NCBI RefSeq assembly: GCF_004404055.1
Contig: NZ_SOHK01000012.1
Location: 1-64,000 of the forward strand
Length of the DNA stretch: 64,000 nucleotides
Direction: 5' to 3'
From: Cryobacterium ruanii
GTDB lineage: Bacteria > Actinomycetota > Actinomycetes > Actinomycetales > Microbacteriaceae
Below, piece by piece: positions 43,396-50,904 of the stretch. Made by a program: the position numbers and the translations under genes. Every line of letters starts with the position of its first letter. Within the stretch, counting starts at the first letter, position 1. The notes below the pieces were generated by a model, which worked only from the letters and a program-made list of their open reading frames with translations, did not search any database and was not told where the DNA came from.

Positions 43396-45318
43396 ATGCG
43401 CATTGTGGGTATTGAGCTAGAGGGTTTTCGCGGATATCTGACATCGAGTTACGTGTCGATCGATACGTTGACTGTGTTTGCCGGCAAGAATGACGCTGGA
43501 AAGAGCAGCATCCTGGAAGCTATGAGGCTGTTCCTGGACAAGGGAAAGCCGGACGTCTCTGACTATTCGGTTCATGGGCATGGAACGATTCGCATCACGT
43601 GCACATTCGCTGACCTTCCCCCTGAGCTGGTCATCGACCAGACTGCGGTGACGACCCTCCAGGATGAGAAACTCCTCGACGCTAACGGCCACTTGGTGAT
43701 TAGCAAGACCTGGACCAGGGGGCGAGCCAACCCCGAGATTTTGGCGCATGCTCTACACCCGGTCGTCGATGGCGGCCCAACGCTTATCGGCCTGAAGCAC
43801 GCGCAACTCAAATCCCTCGCCTCGACTCTTGATGTTGTCGCGGAGCTGGAGGATCGACGCGTGAACCTGAACTATAGGCAGGCGATCTGGCGCGCCTGGG
43901 AAGCCAAGGGGCTCTCGTCGCTGCAACCGACGATCATCCCGTTGAACTCAGAGGACGGGAAGCACGTTACCAGCGCTCTGGAGAGTGTCTTTCCCCTGTT
44001 CCACCTCTTTCAAGCTGACCGGCTGGGGGCGGAGTCCGATGAGGTTGCCCAAGACCCAGCCAAGCTCATAGTCAAGGCCGTGCTCGATCGCCATACGGCT
44101 GAACTCACGAAGCTTACGAGCGATGTTAAGGCTGAGATTTCAGAACTTCTCCTGGAAGTCGTTGGGAAATTGGAGGAATTCGCACCAAATCTTGCGGCCA
44201 AGCTGATTCCGGCCAACCTAGACCCCGTATGGCAGAAGGCATTCTCGTCCCTACAATTTGTCGACGAGAACGATGTTCCCCTTGCGAAGCGTGGCAGCGG
44301 GACACGCAGACTGGTTCTCTTGAGCTTCTTTCGGGCGGAAGTTGAGCGAGGATATGAAGAAACGGATGAGTGGCGACGGGGCGTCATCATCGCAGTGGAG
44401 GAGCCCGAGACGGCTCTCCACCCGGATCTTCAGCGCGAAACTGTTTCCGCTCTAATTGAAGTTGCGGGGCTCGCAAACAGGCAGGTTTTGATGACGACGC
44501 ACAGCTCGAACTTGGTGAGGAACATACCGATCGCAGCCGTGCGTTTCGTCGAGGAGCAGCAGGGGAAGCGCGTGTGGAGTTCCAGTGACACATCCAGCGA
44601 GCGGTTCGTTCTCCAGCAATTGAACAAGGCGATGGGGACTTTCGCGGATCACAATGTGCGTTGCTTCTTCATCGTTGAGGGCAAGAACGATATCGGCGGT
44701 CTACTGGCACTGAGCGATGCGCTACAAGCCGCCCGTCCCACTGAATATCCAGATCTTCGCCAAATGGAAACTGACGGTGAGCTTTGCTTCATACCTATCG
44801 GCGGCTGCGGCGCCGCTGCTCTTTGGGAGAGCCGCCTGTCGCCGTTTAGTAGGCCTGAGGTTCACCTTCTTGATTCCGATCGCTTGGTTGAAGGGTCGGC
44901 TCTGAAACCCGAGATATCCAAGTACCTAGCGCGCTACAACACCGACGATCACCTGTCGTCACACATGTTTGTTCTGACCCGGCGAGAGATGGAAAACTAC
45001 CTCACTATTGAGGCGATCGAAGATGCTTTCAAGGGTGCAAACCCAATGTTCCCGAAACTATTCCGGGAAGCTGTCGAAGGCCACGACTGGGGATATGTCG
45101 ACGTGCCGGAGACCGTCGCAAGAGTGCTTCACTCTCTCAATTCGGAGGTCGAATGGTCACTCGCTTCTGACAAGAAGCGCAGCGAGAAGGAGTCTGACGT
45201 GAAGAGGAAACTAGTCCCATGTTTCGGGCACCCGTCTGTGGCGGAGGCTCTTTTGGCCCTCGGTGCCGAGCGAGATCTTCTTTTGGCCGTTGCGACGGTG
45301 GCGGATGTGGCAGCGTGA
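43396..45318 (+). CDS. OLD-family ATPase/TOPRIM nuclease
   Basis: 640 residues. N-terminal ABC-type ATPase of the RecF/OLD group: Walker A GKNDAGKSS (residues about 30-38), signature RGSGTRRLVLLSFF (about 300), Walker B GVIIAVEEPETALHP (about 333) and the H-loop LMTTHSSNLV (about 367). The C-terminal TOPRIM nuclease has CFFIVEGKNDIGG (Glu, about 425), HLLDSDRLVEGS (Asp-x-Asp, about 494) and REMENYL. ATG 43396 follows GAGGGGG. OLD proteins are nucleases in several antiphage systems (Gabija GajA, PARIS AriA, retron partners). Its own partner is the coupled 45315 gene, which is not a helicase, HNH or DUF4435 protein. Confidence 0.8.
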   Translation: MRIVGIELEGFRGYLTSSYVSIDTLTVFAGKNDAGKSSILEAMRLFLDKGKPDVSDYSVHGHGTIRITCTFADLPPELVIDQTAVTTLQDEKLLDANGHLVISKTWTRGRANPEILAHALHPVVDGGPTLIGLKHAQLKSLASTLDVVAELEDRRVNLNYRQAIWRAWEAKGLSSLQPTIIPLNSEDGKHVTSALESVFPLFHLFQADRLGAESDEVAQDPAKLIVKAVLDRHTAELTKLTSDVKAEISELLLEVVGKLEEFAPNLAAKLIPANLDPVWQKAFSSLQFVDENDVPLAKRGSGTRRLVLLSFFRAEVERGYEETDEWRRGVIIAVEEPETALHPDLQRETVSALIEVAGLANRQVLMTTHSSNLVRNIPIAAVRFVEEQQGKRVWSSSDTSSERFVLQQLNKAMGTFADHNVRCFFIVEGKNDIGGLLALSDALQAARPTEYPDLRQMETDGELCFIPIGGCGAAALWESRLSPFSRPEVHLLDSDRLVEGSALKPEISKYLARYNTDDHLSSHMFVLTRREMENYLTIEAIEDAFKGANPMFPKLFREAVEGHDWGYVDVPETVARVLHSLNSEVEWSLASDKKRSEKESDVKRKLVPCFGHPSVAEALLALGAERDLLLAVATVADVAA

Positions 45319-45707
45319 ATCCGGGGGCTTCGGCCACTACCCGCAACCAACAACTCCTTCTTGTAGCCAATGGATTCTTTGGAGCTCTTGCAGCGGAGGG
45401 CGTTGTCGAGTTCAACCCATCGATCATGGACTTTGAATTTGCGTTCGGGAAAGCCTGGCGAGCCTGGCGTTGCGCGAGCGTCTCGGAATTCCCGACGTTC
45501 GCACTGGGGAAGAATCGGTTTCGCGACGTTTTGTTCCGCGTCAGTCGATCCAGTTCTCCTTTTGCCACCTATCGTGACGGTATCGAAATGACGCCGAGTG
45601 GGCTCACGCCCCGCGAATACCTCGCAATCTGGGCGCCTGAAGTTACACCAGAAGACTGGATCGCGTTGGCCCAGCTGTATCTGTCAGGACGAGAAAGCAA
45701 CAGGTGA
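45315..45707 (+). CDS. Small unknown partner of the OLD-family nuclease
   Basis: 130 residues from GTG 45315, overlapping the OLD stop as GTGA, so translation is coupled. No signal peptide or membrane helix. Hydrophobic core pieces include LLLVANGFFGALAAEGVVEFNP, FEFAFGKAWRAWRCAS and PREYLAIWAPEVTPEDWIALAQLYL, a helical pattern with several Trp residues. It does not resemble GajB, PtuB, AriB or known toxin families by eye. The tight coupling suggests it works with the OLD protein as regulator, sensor or effector. Confidence 0.6.
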   Translation: MNPGASATTRNQQLLLVANGFFGALAAEGVVEFNPSIMDFEFAFGKAWRAWRCASVSEFPTFALGKNRFRDVLFRVSRSSSPFATYRDGIEMTPSGLTPREYLAIWAPEVTPEDWIALAQLYLSGRESNR

Positions 45708-45899
45708 ATCTCAGCTTGATTTTGGGGCTGAGAGATGCTTTCGCCGTGAGGGAGAGCTCGGCCGACCAGGCAGGTTCGACCCAACTGTGAGGAAATCAAG
45801 AACTTGACATAATCATCATTATCGGCCCTGAGTATTTGACAAGCTATTTATCAAGCGAGCGACCCCGTGCCGGGTGGTGGTGTCGGGTTAGTCCGGGAT

Positions 45900-46148
45900 T
45901 TAGAAGGCGCGAGCCTGAGGCGCACAGACTCTAGCGCCGCCACAGGCTGCAGTTTTGTTGGCCTGCGCGGAATAGAAGCTGTGGAGGTGGATGAGCTCGT
46001 TACAGGCCGGGTTTCCACACTTAAAACGCCTGATGTGGCCGATGCGCGTCCTCTCGCAGCGCTGGTGGCACCGGTAGCAGACGGGCAGACCCATGATGAT
46101 GAGCAGGTGGGGATCGGTGAGCTTCTCGAAGGTGGGGTGAAAGCGTTA
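45900..46148 (-). CDS. Possible zinc-ribbon protein fragment
   Basis: The frame reads FHPTFEKLTDPHLLIIMGLPVCYRCHQRCERTRIGHIRRFKCG then NPACNELIHLHSFYSAQ. Two Cys pairs (CYRC and CGNPAC) with following His residues look like a zinc ribbon. ATG 46094 is the only usual start, but the similar-looking residues extend upstream to a stop near 46148. It is either a small zinc protein or a remnant of a larger one. The surrounding 850 bp (45708-46564) have no other supportable gene; a frame at 46179-46487 on the minus strand is doubtful. Confidence 0.35.
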
Positions 46149-46564
46149 GACGCAACTGCCGGTCGCGCACGCCCGCTCTTAGGCAAAGCTGTGAGTGTTC
46201 TCTTCTGCGCAGATTGGCGTGGCCGAAACTTTCACGGCAGCGACTGCGGCGTCGTCAGCAGAGTCAATCATGAAGGGAGTCGCGCCCTCTCCGGCCTGCA
46301 GAACTTGGACGAGGCGAACGCGAGTTTGTCGTCGCCAGGCTTCGAGGGGGATCGTCGCGGCGCTTAGACTTTGCTCTTCGTCCGCGAGCGCGCATTCAGG
46401 TGTGCGCGTCGACGTAGTGGTCGATTCTCTGTGTGCTGGCCGTGGCAACATTTTGGCAACATTTGAACCAGAATACTTCAAATTCAACCGGGCTCAGATG
46501 ATTGAAAAGTCGCGTAATTCCGCGGGTTTCGGGCCGATCCCGTTGCTTCGTTGAGGCAGTATTA

Positions 46565-46589
46565 GGGTTCAAATCCCACCGTCTCCGCA
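46565..46589 (+). tRNA. 3' end of a tRNA-Ser gene (attachment-site remnant)
   Basis: GGGTTCAAATCCCACC then GTCTCCGCA matches the T-arm and 3' acceptor strand of bacterial tRNA-Ser. The upstream sequence does not continue as a tRNA: there is no anticodon or D-arm. An intrinsic terminator follows 8 nt later. This is what remains on the far side when an element integrates into the 3' end of a tRNA gene, so it is probably attR, with the element to its left and the intact tRNA-Ser beyond the other end. Confidence 0.55.
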
Positions 46590-46597
46590 GCCATTCG

Positions 46598-46643
46598 AAC
46601 CCCTGAATCCCTTATAAACACTGGGACTCAGGGGTTTTCTTTT
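46598..46643 (+). terminator. Intrinsic terminator behind the tRNA-Ser end
   Basis: AACCCCTGA (46598-46606) pairs with TCAGGGGTT (46628-46636), extended by TCCC/GGGA after one mismatch, and TTTTCTTTT follows. It would have ended the original tRNA-Ser transcript. Confidence 0.8.
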
Positions 46644-46757
46644 GCCCGAAGCGGTCGATGGACTGGTGCTCAAGCACAAAAGAGGCGTTCGTCCAGCTCC
46701 CTGAGGACCAAGTTGAGCCTCGACCGTCCGCGCGGGCTGATGGAGACTAGGACCACT

Positions 46758-47201
46758 ATGGACCAGGCCGCCGTGTTCGAGCAGCAGAGGCCCCGGTTGC
46801 TGCGGGTCGCCGGGCGAGTGCTCAGCGACCCGCATGAAGCTGAGGATGTCGTCCAGAACGCGTGGCTGCGAATGGACGCGGCAGAGTGCGACATTGACAA
46901 TCTTCCGGGCTGGTTAACGACGGTTACCACTTGATTGTGTCTGGACCGGCTCCGGGCCCGCATCCCGGTCCCCGAAGCGAACGTCGACGTTGTTGAGACT
47001 TCACCCGACGCTTCTGAGGAAATAGCTCTCGCTGAGACGGTTGGTGTCGCCCTTCACATCTTGCTTGATCGGTTGACCCCGACAGAGCGAGTTGCGTTTG
47101 TGCTGCACGACAGCTTCGGGTTTGACTTTCACACGATCGCGGAAATCTTGGGGCGGACACCGGTGGCCGCGCGCAAGATGGTGGAATGGTCCAGCGAGTA
47201 A
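46758..47201 (+). pseudogene. SigJ-like ECF sigma factor, broken
   Basis: The frame starts FEQQRPRLLRVAGRVLSDPHEAEDVVQNAWLRM (sigma region 2) and reads PGWLTTVTT, then TGA at 46932, then LCLDRLRAR, the sequence that normally continues after an Arg. So CGA became TGA in place. Region 4 follows (LDRLTPTERVAFVLHDSFGFDFHTIAEILGRTPVAARK), but the gene stops at 47201, before the end of that helix. The usual C-terminal SnoaL-like domain is absent. It is inactive unless the stop is read through. Confidence 0.75.
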
Positions 47202-47294
47202 CTCTTGACCCAAACGGCCCACCGCGTGCCGGCGCCCGCAAGCATGGCGGCGACCGGGATACCTTCGAATCATCGTCGTCTACTGGGTTTCCTG

Positions 47295-47441
47295 CGGTGC
47301 CGAGAGGGCGATCATCCCGTAAGACCCGTCCGAAAAAAGCCCGGTGAAGGGACGGCGGAGGCTAAACGAGGCACGTTCGGACGGCTCAGCTGACGCGGCG
47401 GTGCGGTCCAGTACCCGCGTTCGGCGATAGAAAGTTGCTCC
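47295..47441 (-). pseudogene. Remnant of a resolvase 3' end
   Basis: On the minus strand this segment reads ATFYRRTRVLD...SERASFSLRRPFTGLF then SDGSYGMIALSAPQ, closely similar to the end of the complete resolvase at 38548. DNA similarity (roughly three quarters identical) covers about 145 bp. The rest of the gene is missing. The two copies lie in the same orientation, 8.7 kb apart. Confidence 0.75.
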
Positions 47442-47468
47442 GATTTTTCCTCGATTGGGGCGCAGAAC

Positions 47469-47768
47469 TCAGACGACTCTTCGTGTCAAGTGCACCCTCA
47501 CTTCATCGCCGAGACCCTTTCCTATGACTTTCCGAAATGCGGCGCGAATAGGCATCATGTGGGTTCCGTTGCCGACCGGCAGCATGCTCGCTTCATATGG
47601 ATGGCCGTCTATCGTCCCGGCGACTTTGACAGCCTTTCCCGTGCCAAAGAATGCGGCAGAGCCGGGCATCTGCACGCAGGGCCAGCCGCTGTTGGCATCG
47701 GAAATGATCGTCGCCGCAAAAACACAATCGATCATTTGAACTGGCTTGCTCATGTCACTCATCGTCAA
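47469..47768 (-). CDS. DUF1905 protein
   Basis: 99 residues with the DUF1905 pattern: FAATIISDANSGWPCVQMPGSAAFFGTGKAVKVAGTIDGHPYEASMLP and VGNGTHMMPIRAAFRKVIGKGLGDEVRVHL. These small beta-barrel proteins are often fused or linked to YdeI-like domains; their function is not known. ATG 47768 overlaps the stop of the upstream isomerase-like gene by 4 nt, so the two form an operon. Confidence 0.75.
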   Translation of the reverse strand: MTMSDMSKPVQMIDCVFAATIISDANSGWPCVQMPGSAAFFGTGKAVKVAGTIDGHPYEASMLPVGNGTHMMPIRAAFRKVIGKGLGDEVRVHLTRRVV

Positions 47769-48388
47769 TTAGCTCCCTTTAGTGGCAGGGTGCCTGGACC
47801 TGTCAGTTCCCGCTCGTGGACTGGTCGACCAGATACTGCGAGCAGCAGCGCAATCGCGGCGCCGCGCACCTCTTTGCCAACACCTTCGTCGAGGTCCGTA
47901 TCTATTGCGATGAGGCGTAGCCCCTCCGCGCGTTCCTTGCCTCCACCGAGTTTGACGCTGGTCTTCAGTTGATATCGAAGTGCAGTTGCCACCTCAGCGA
48001 CCGGGTACTCATGGTCGATTCCGAGAGGGCGTCGCATGTCCTCACCGTGCACGAATACCTCGACCAACCGAGTCGCTAAAGGTGCAGGTGCACATGTGGT
48101 GCGGCTGCGGACACCCTGGAAGTGGGCCAATGTCTGGTTTGGATCGGTGCACCGCTCCCGTGCAATCCCCGATGCGTTGATGCGATCGAACCTAAAGCCA
48201 GCGGCAATTAGTTTGCTGACAAACCCGATGCGAGTGGTTTTGGCGTCACTGACGAGGTGAGCCAGAACAGCATGTATATCCCATCCAGGGCACAACGATG
48301 GCATCGTCCACTGCTGTTTTTCTAACGCCAACAGATCTTGAATCAGCGCGTCACGTTCCTTGTGCACGACTGCCCAGATCTCATTCAT
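47765..48388 (-). CDS. Maleylpyruvate isomerase-family mycothiol-dependent protein
   Basis: 207 residues of the DinB/MDMPI superfamily (TIGR03083 type): ERDALIQDLLALEKQQWTMPSLCPGWDIHAVLAHLV with the metal-binding His of the first helix, and VEVFVHGEDMRRPLG with the second His and acidic site. Such proteins use mycothiol and zinc in actinobacteria for thiol transfer or isomerisation; substrates are mostly unknown. It is the first gene of the two-gene unit with DUF1905. Confidence 0.8.
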   Translation of the reverse strand: MNEIWAVVHKERDALIQDLLALEKQQWTMPSLCPGWDIHAVLAHLVSDAKTTRIGFVSKLIAAGFRFDRINASGIARERCTDPNQTLAHFQGVRSRTTCAPAPLATRLVEVFVHGEDMRRPLGIDHEYPVAEVATALRYQLKTSVKLGGGKERAEGLRLIAIDTDLDEGVGKEVRGAAIALLLAVSGRPVHERELTGPGTLPLKGAN

Positions 48389-48986
48389 CGAGCCTCCTCG
48401 GTTGCTTCTACGGGTGCCGAGTCATTTAATCGACACTACTGGGTCGGTCTTAATCGGACGCTACCGGTGAGGGGACCATGACGGGCTCAGAATCCGTCGC
48501 CAGACCTTCGAGCCGCCGCAGAGTAGGAGCAATCTCACTTGGGAATGACTCGAAACCATCGTGGCGGTTCGCCCGAGACCCAAGAAGGAGGTCCGGCGCC
48601 TGGCTCTGTCAACTTCGACTGAGAAGGCCGCTACTAGCTATGCTCACGGACGGCAACGAGCGGGTGAAGTTCGCGCCAACGGCGCTGCCCCTGCAAGGCA
48701 GTGGTCACCCTGGCCACTGCCTTGCAGAGCGAGGCCGACGCGATCGACTAATCGCTCGAGTCCGCCGTCCCGCAGAGGGCTGCCATTATGAACCGGAGCG
48801 AGAGCGTCGATTGCGTGTTCGGGTGTCGCGAAATGGTCCCTGTTGGTGAGGCGTTCGGCGTAGGCGATCCCGACCTTGCAGCCACATTCCTCGACGTGGC
48901 CGCAGGGCCAGGTCTTGCCAAGTTTGGCGATGTCGTTCATCTGGTGTTACTCGTCCCGACAGGTAGAGTCTCGGTAGGATGACCCC
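48389..48986. other. Non-coding stretch with a strong hairpin
   Basis: About 600 bp without a supportable gene. It holds the long inverted repeat at 48691-48727. Short open frames on both strands here overlap the hairpin and are not protein-like. Confidence 0.4.
48691..48727 (+). repeat. Perfect 14-bp stem-loop
   Basis: CTGCAAGGCAGTGG (48691-48704) pairs perfectly with CCACTGCCTTGCAG (48714-48727) around a 9-nt loop. No T-run follows, so it is not a typical terminator. It could be a transposable or protein-bound hairpin. Confidence 0.6.
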
Positions 48987-49735
48987 ATGGCAGCCATTGC
49001 AGGACCGGATGTTCGCACGACGCCCGACCATTTCGCTTCCCGAGTCCCCGCCTCCGGCTGGTTACTTCTCACTGCCGGGTTTTTTCTCGCCTCGGCAGTG
49101 CTGCAGATCGTTGCGTCGCTGGAGCGATGGGTGTCCTTCGCCGGTGCGCGCACCGACGGCAACATCGAAGATCACCTCTTCGACTACTACTACCCCGCAG
49201 ACCGTGGGAAAATCTCGGTACCACCGCGCAAGTCTTCGGCGTCGGTCTCCTTCTCCTTGCACTCGGAATTCTGGCGCTGGCTCGTGGCGTCGGGCCTCAC
49301 GGCGACCGTGCCACCCGCATGCTCGCTAGCGTTACTGCCACGTCCTTCGCCCTTACCGGAGCTCATGCACTCGTCTCCGGTGTAATTGGCATGCCAACCC
49401 CGCTGCAGTACCTGCCCGTGCAGCTGCTGTTGAGTGCGGTCGGTTTCGTCGGCCTGATCGTCCTCGGGGCGCGCTTCGTGCGCAAGTCGTGGCCGGCATC
49501 CGTCGCGTGCGTGATGCTGCTCGGGTCTACCCTGCCGGGACTTATGCTCGCCAACTTCACGATTGCGCCCGAGATCGTCGGCTACCAATCCCATGACATG
49601 ACCCCTTTCACCGAAACGATCGTCGCTTCCTCGACGGCGGCGGCTGCAGTCATGCTGCTCGTCGCCGCAGTGGTCTCTCATCGGACACGGCGCGCGCCGC
49701 ACACGGCCGACGCCACGCGCGCAGCCTCCACATAA
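48987..49735 (+). pseudogene. Frameshifted polytopic membrane protein
   Basis: The first frame, from ATG 48987 (TAGGATG before it), gives PASGWLLLTAGFFLASAVLQIVASL and EDHLFDYYYPAD. At about 49200-49207 the frame must move by one base to continue as PWENLGTTAQVFGVGLLLLALGILAL, followed by three more helices and a basic tail ending at 49735. GACCGTGGGAA in place of GACCCGTGGGAA would explain it: one C lost in a C-run. The product would be a four-helix membrane protein of about 249 residues. A sequencing error is equally possible. The family is not recognised. Confidence 0.65.
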
Positions 49736-50153
49736 GAAATCAGCGATTAGCGGAGCAATTTGCGCCAACGTCATAGCCTGTGCCCACGTGGCGACCCGAC
49801 TCGCAACGGATGCCGCAGCACCACCGGCAACTCCCCCTCATCACCGGCCTGTGAGTTTCGACTACCGACCCGTGCGCCTTGACCGCAAAATGGCCAAGCT
49901 TGGCCCGAAACTCACGGCTCGGCGATCTTCGAGGGGTGCGCAATCATTGCCTCTCGTCAGAAGTGTGATGTCGTCGATCGCCCTTGCCGGTGGTGCGCGC
50001 AAGCATTTGACGCATGCAAACTCAACGACCCACAATCGGCTAAACACTGCGTCAATTCATCGACCAACAGTTGGCCGGCCCGGCCCGTTCTCGGATCCCA
50101 CGTCTGTTGTGAAGGAGTCGTTGCACTTTGTGCATCGTTGCACTTAGTGTAAC
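49736..50153. other. Gap with stem-loop and regulator upstream region
   Basis: About 420 bp without a gene. It contains the long inverted repeat at 49851-49915 and, near its right end, the TetR operator candidates. Confidence 0.4.
49851..49915 (+). repeat. Long stem-loop with inner palindrome
   Basis: GTGAGTTTCG (49851-49860) pairs perfectly with CGAAACTCAC (49906-49915). Directly inside the right arm lies the perfect 14-bp palindrome GGCCAAGCTTGGCC (49892-49905). No T-run follows. It sits behind the frameshifted membrane gene. Confidence 0.55.
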
Positions 50154-50169
50154 TGAGTGACGTCACTCA
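50120..50169. promoter_or_regulatory. TetR operator candidates overlapping the start codon
   Basis: GTTGCACTT then TGTGCA (from 50120) and GTTGCACTTAGTGTAAC (50137-50153) are two tandem imperfect dyads. TGAGTGAC/GTCACTCA (50154-50169) is a perfect 16-bp palindrome that contains the GTG start codon at 50157. The arrangement fits autorepression by the TetR-family product. Confidence 0.5.
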
Positions 50170-50801
50170 ATATCGCGCCCGATCGCCGCACCGAACTCAA
50201 GGCTCGGTACCGCCAGGCCATCCTGGATGCCGCCGCCGCACTCATCCGCGAGCGAGGCAAGCCGCAGTTCAGCGTTGACGAACTCGCTGAGCGTGCCGAC
50301 GTCTCCAGGCGTACGGTTTTCAACCACTTCTCATCGCTTGACGACGTGATCATGACGACCTGCACGCAAGTGCTCAGCGCCACCGTTGACGAATTCCGTG
50401 CGGCGACGGCATCCACTCCCACCGGAGACGGCAGTCGCGACGGCCTGTTCGACGAGCTCACGGCGGCGCTGCGCAACATCGACCTGCCGCCCGTGGTCGC
50501 CTACCTTGCTGGCGTGCTCGCCGTCGAGGGCGAGAACGGTCGCTCACAGCACAGCATTAGCGATGTCTTCACCCGCACGACCGAACAAATTTCGACCGAG
50601 ATCGCCGAACGCACGAGCGCCATCGATGACTTCGAGGTCGCGATCCTGGTCAGCTCGATGATGAATGGCATCGCCATCGTGTCAGCCCACTGGCTCGCCC
50701 GCACCGGGGGGACACTCGATGCCTCCTCGCGCACGGTGTGGAACGGGCTCCTCGACCGCCTCGTGTCGAGCATCCGCACCGGCTACGCGCCGCTCAGCTG
50801 A
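50157..50801 (+). CDS. TetR-family regulator
   Basis: 214 residues. The N-terminal DNA-binding domain is visible: RYRQAILDAAAALIRERGKPQFSVDELAERADVSRRTVFNHFSSLDDVI (residues 17-66); the C-terminal ligand part is helical with no recognisable specificity. GTG 50157 is chosen because the first helix begins shortly after; the codon lies inside a perfect palindrome. It is followed by an MMPL transporter in the same direction, about 100 nt away, which is its likely target. Confidence 0.85.
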   Translation: MTSLNIAPDRRTELKARYRQAILDAAAALIRERGKPQFSVDELAERADVSRRTVFNHFSSLDDVIMTTCTQVLSATVDEFRAATASTPTGDGSRDGLFDELTAALRNIDLPPVVAYLAGVLAVEGENGRSQHSISDVFTRTTEQISTEIAERTSAIDDFEVAILVSSMMNGIAIVSAHWLARTGGTLDASSRTVWNGLLDRLVSSIRTGYAPLS

Positions 50802-50904
50802 GCCGGCGCAGCCAGACCTGGAGCTCTAATGCCAATGATGCGACGCGAGACGCCACAACGGTCGCTCGACCACTCACCCCTCCCCAAAGAAAGAACCTGA
50901 GAAT

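Noticed and set aside
46179-46487. Minus-strand open frame as an excisionase or integrase end
   Set aside because: No recombinase or HTH motif could be found; the composition is ambiguous, so no gene is called.
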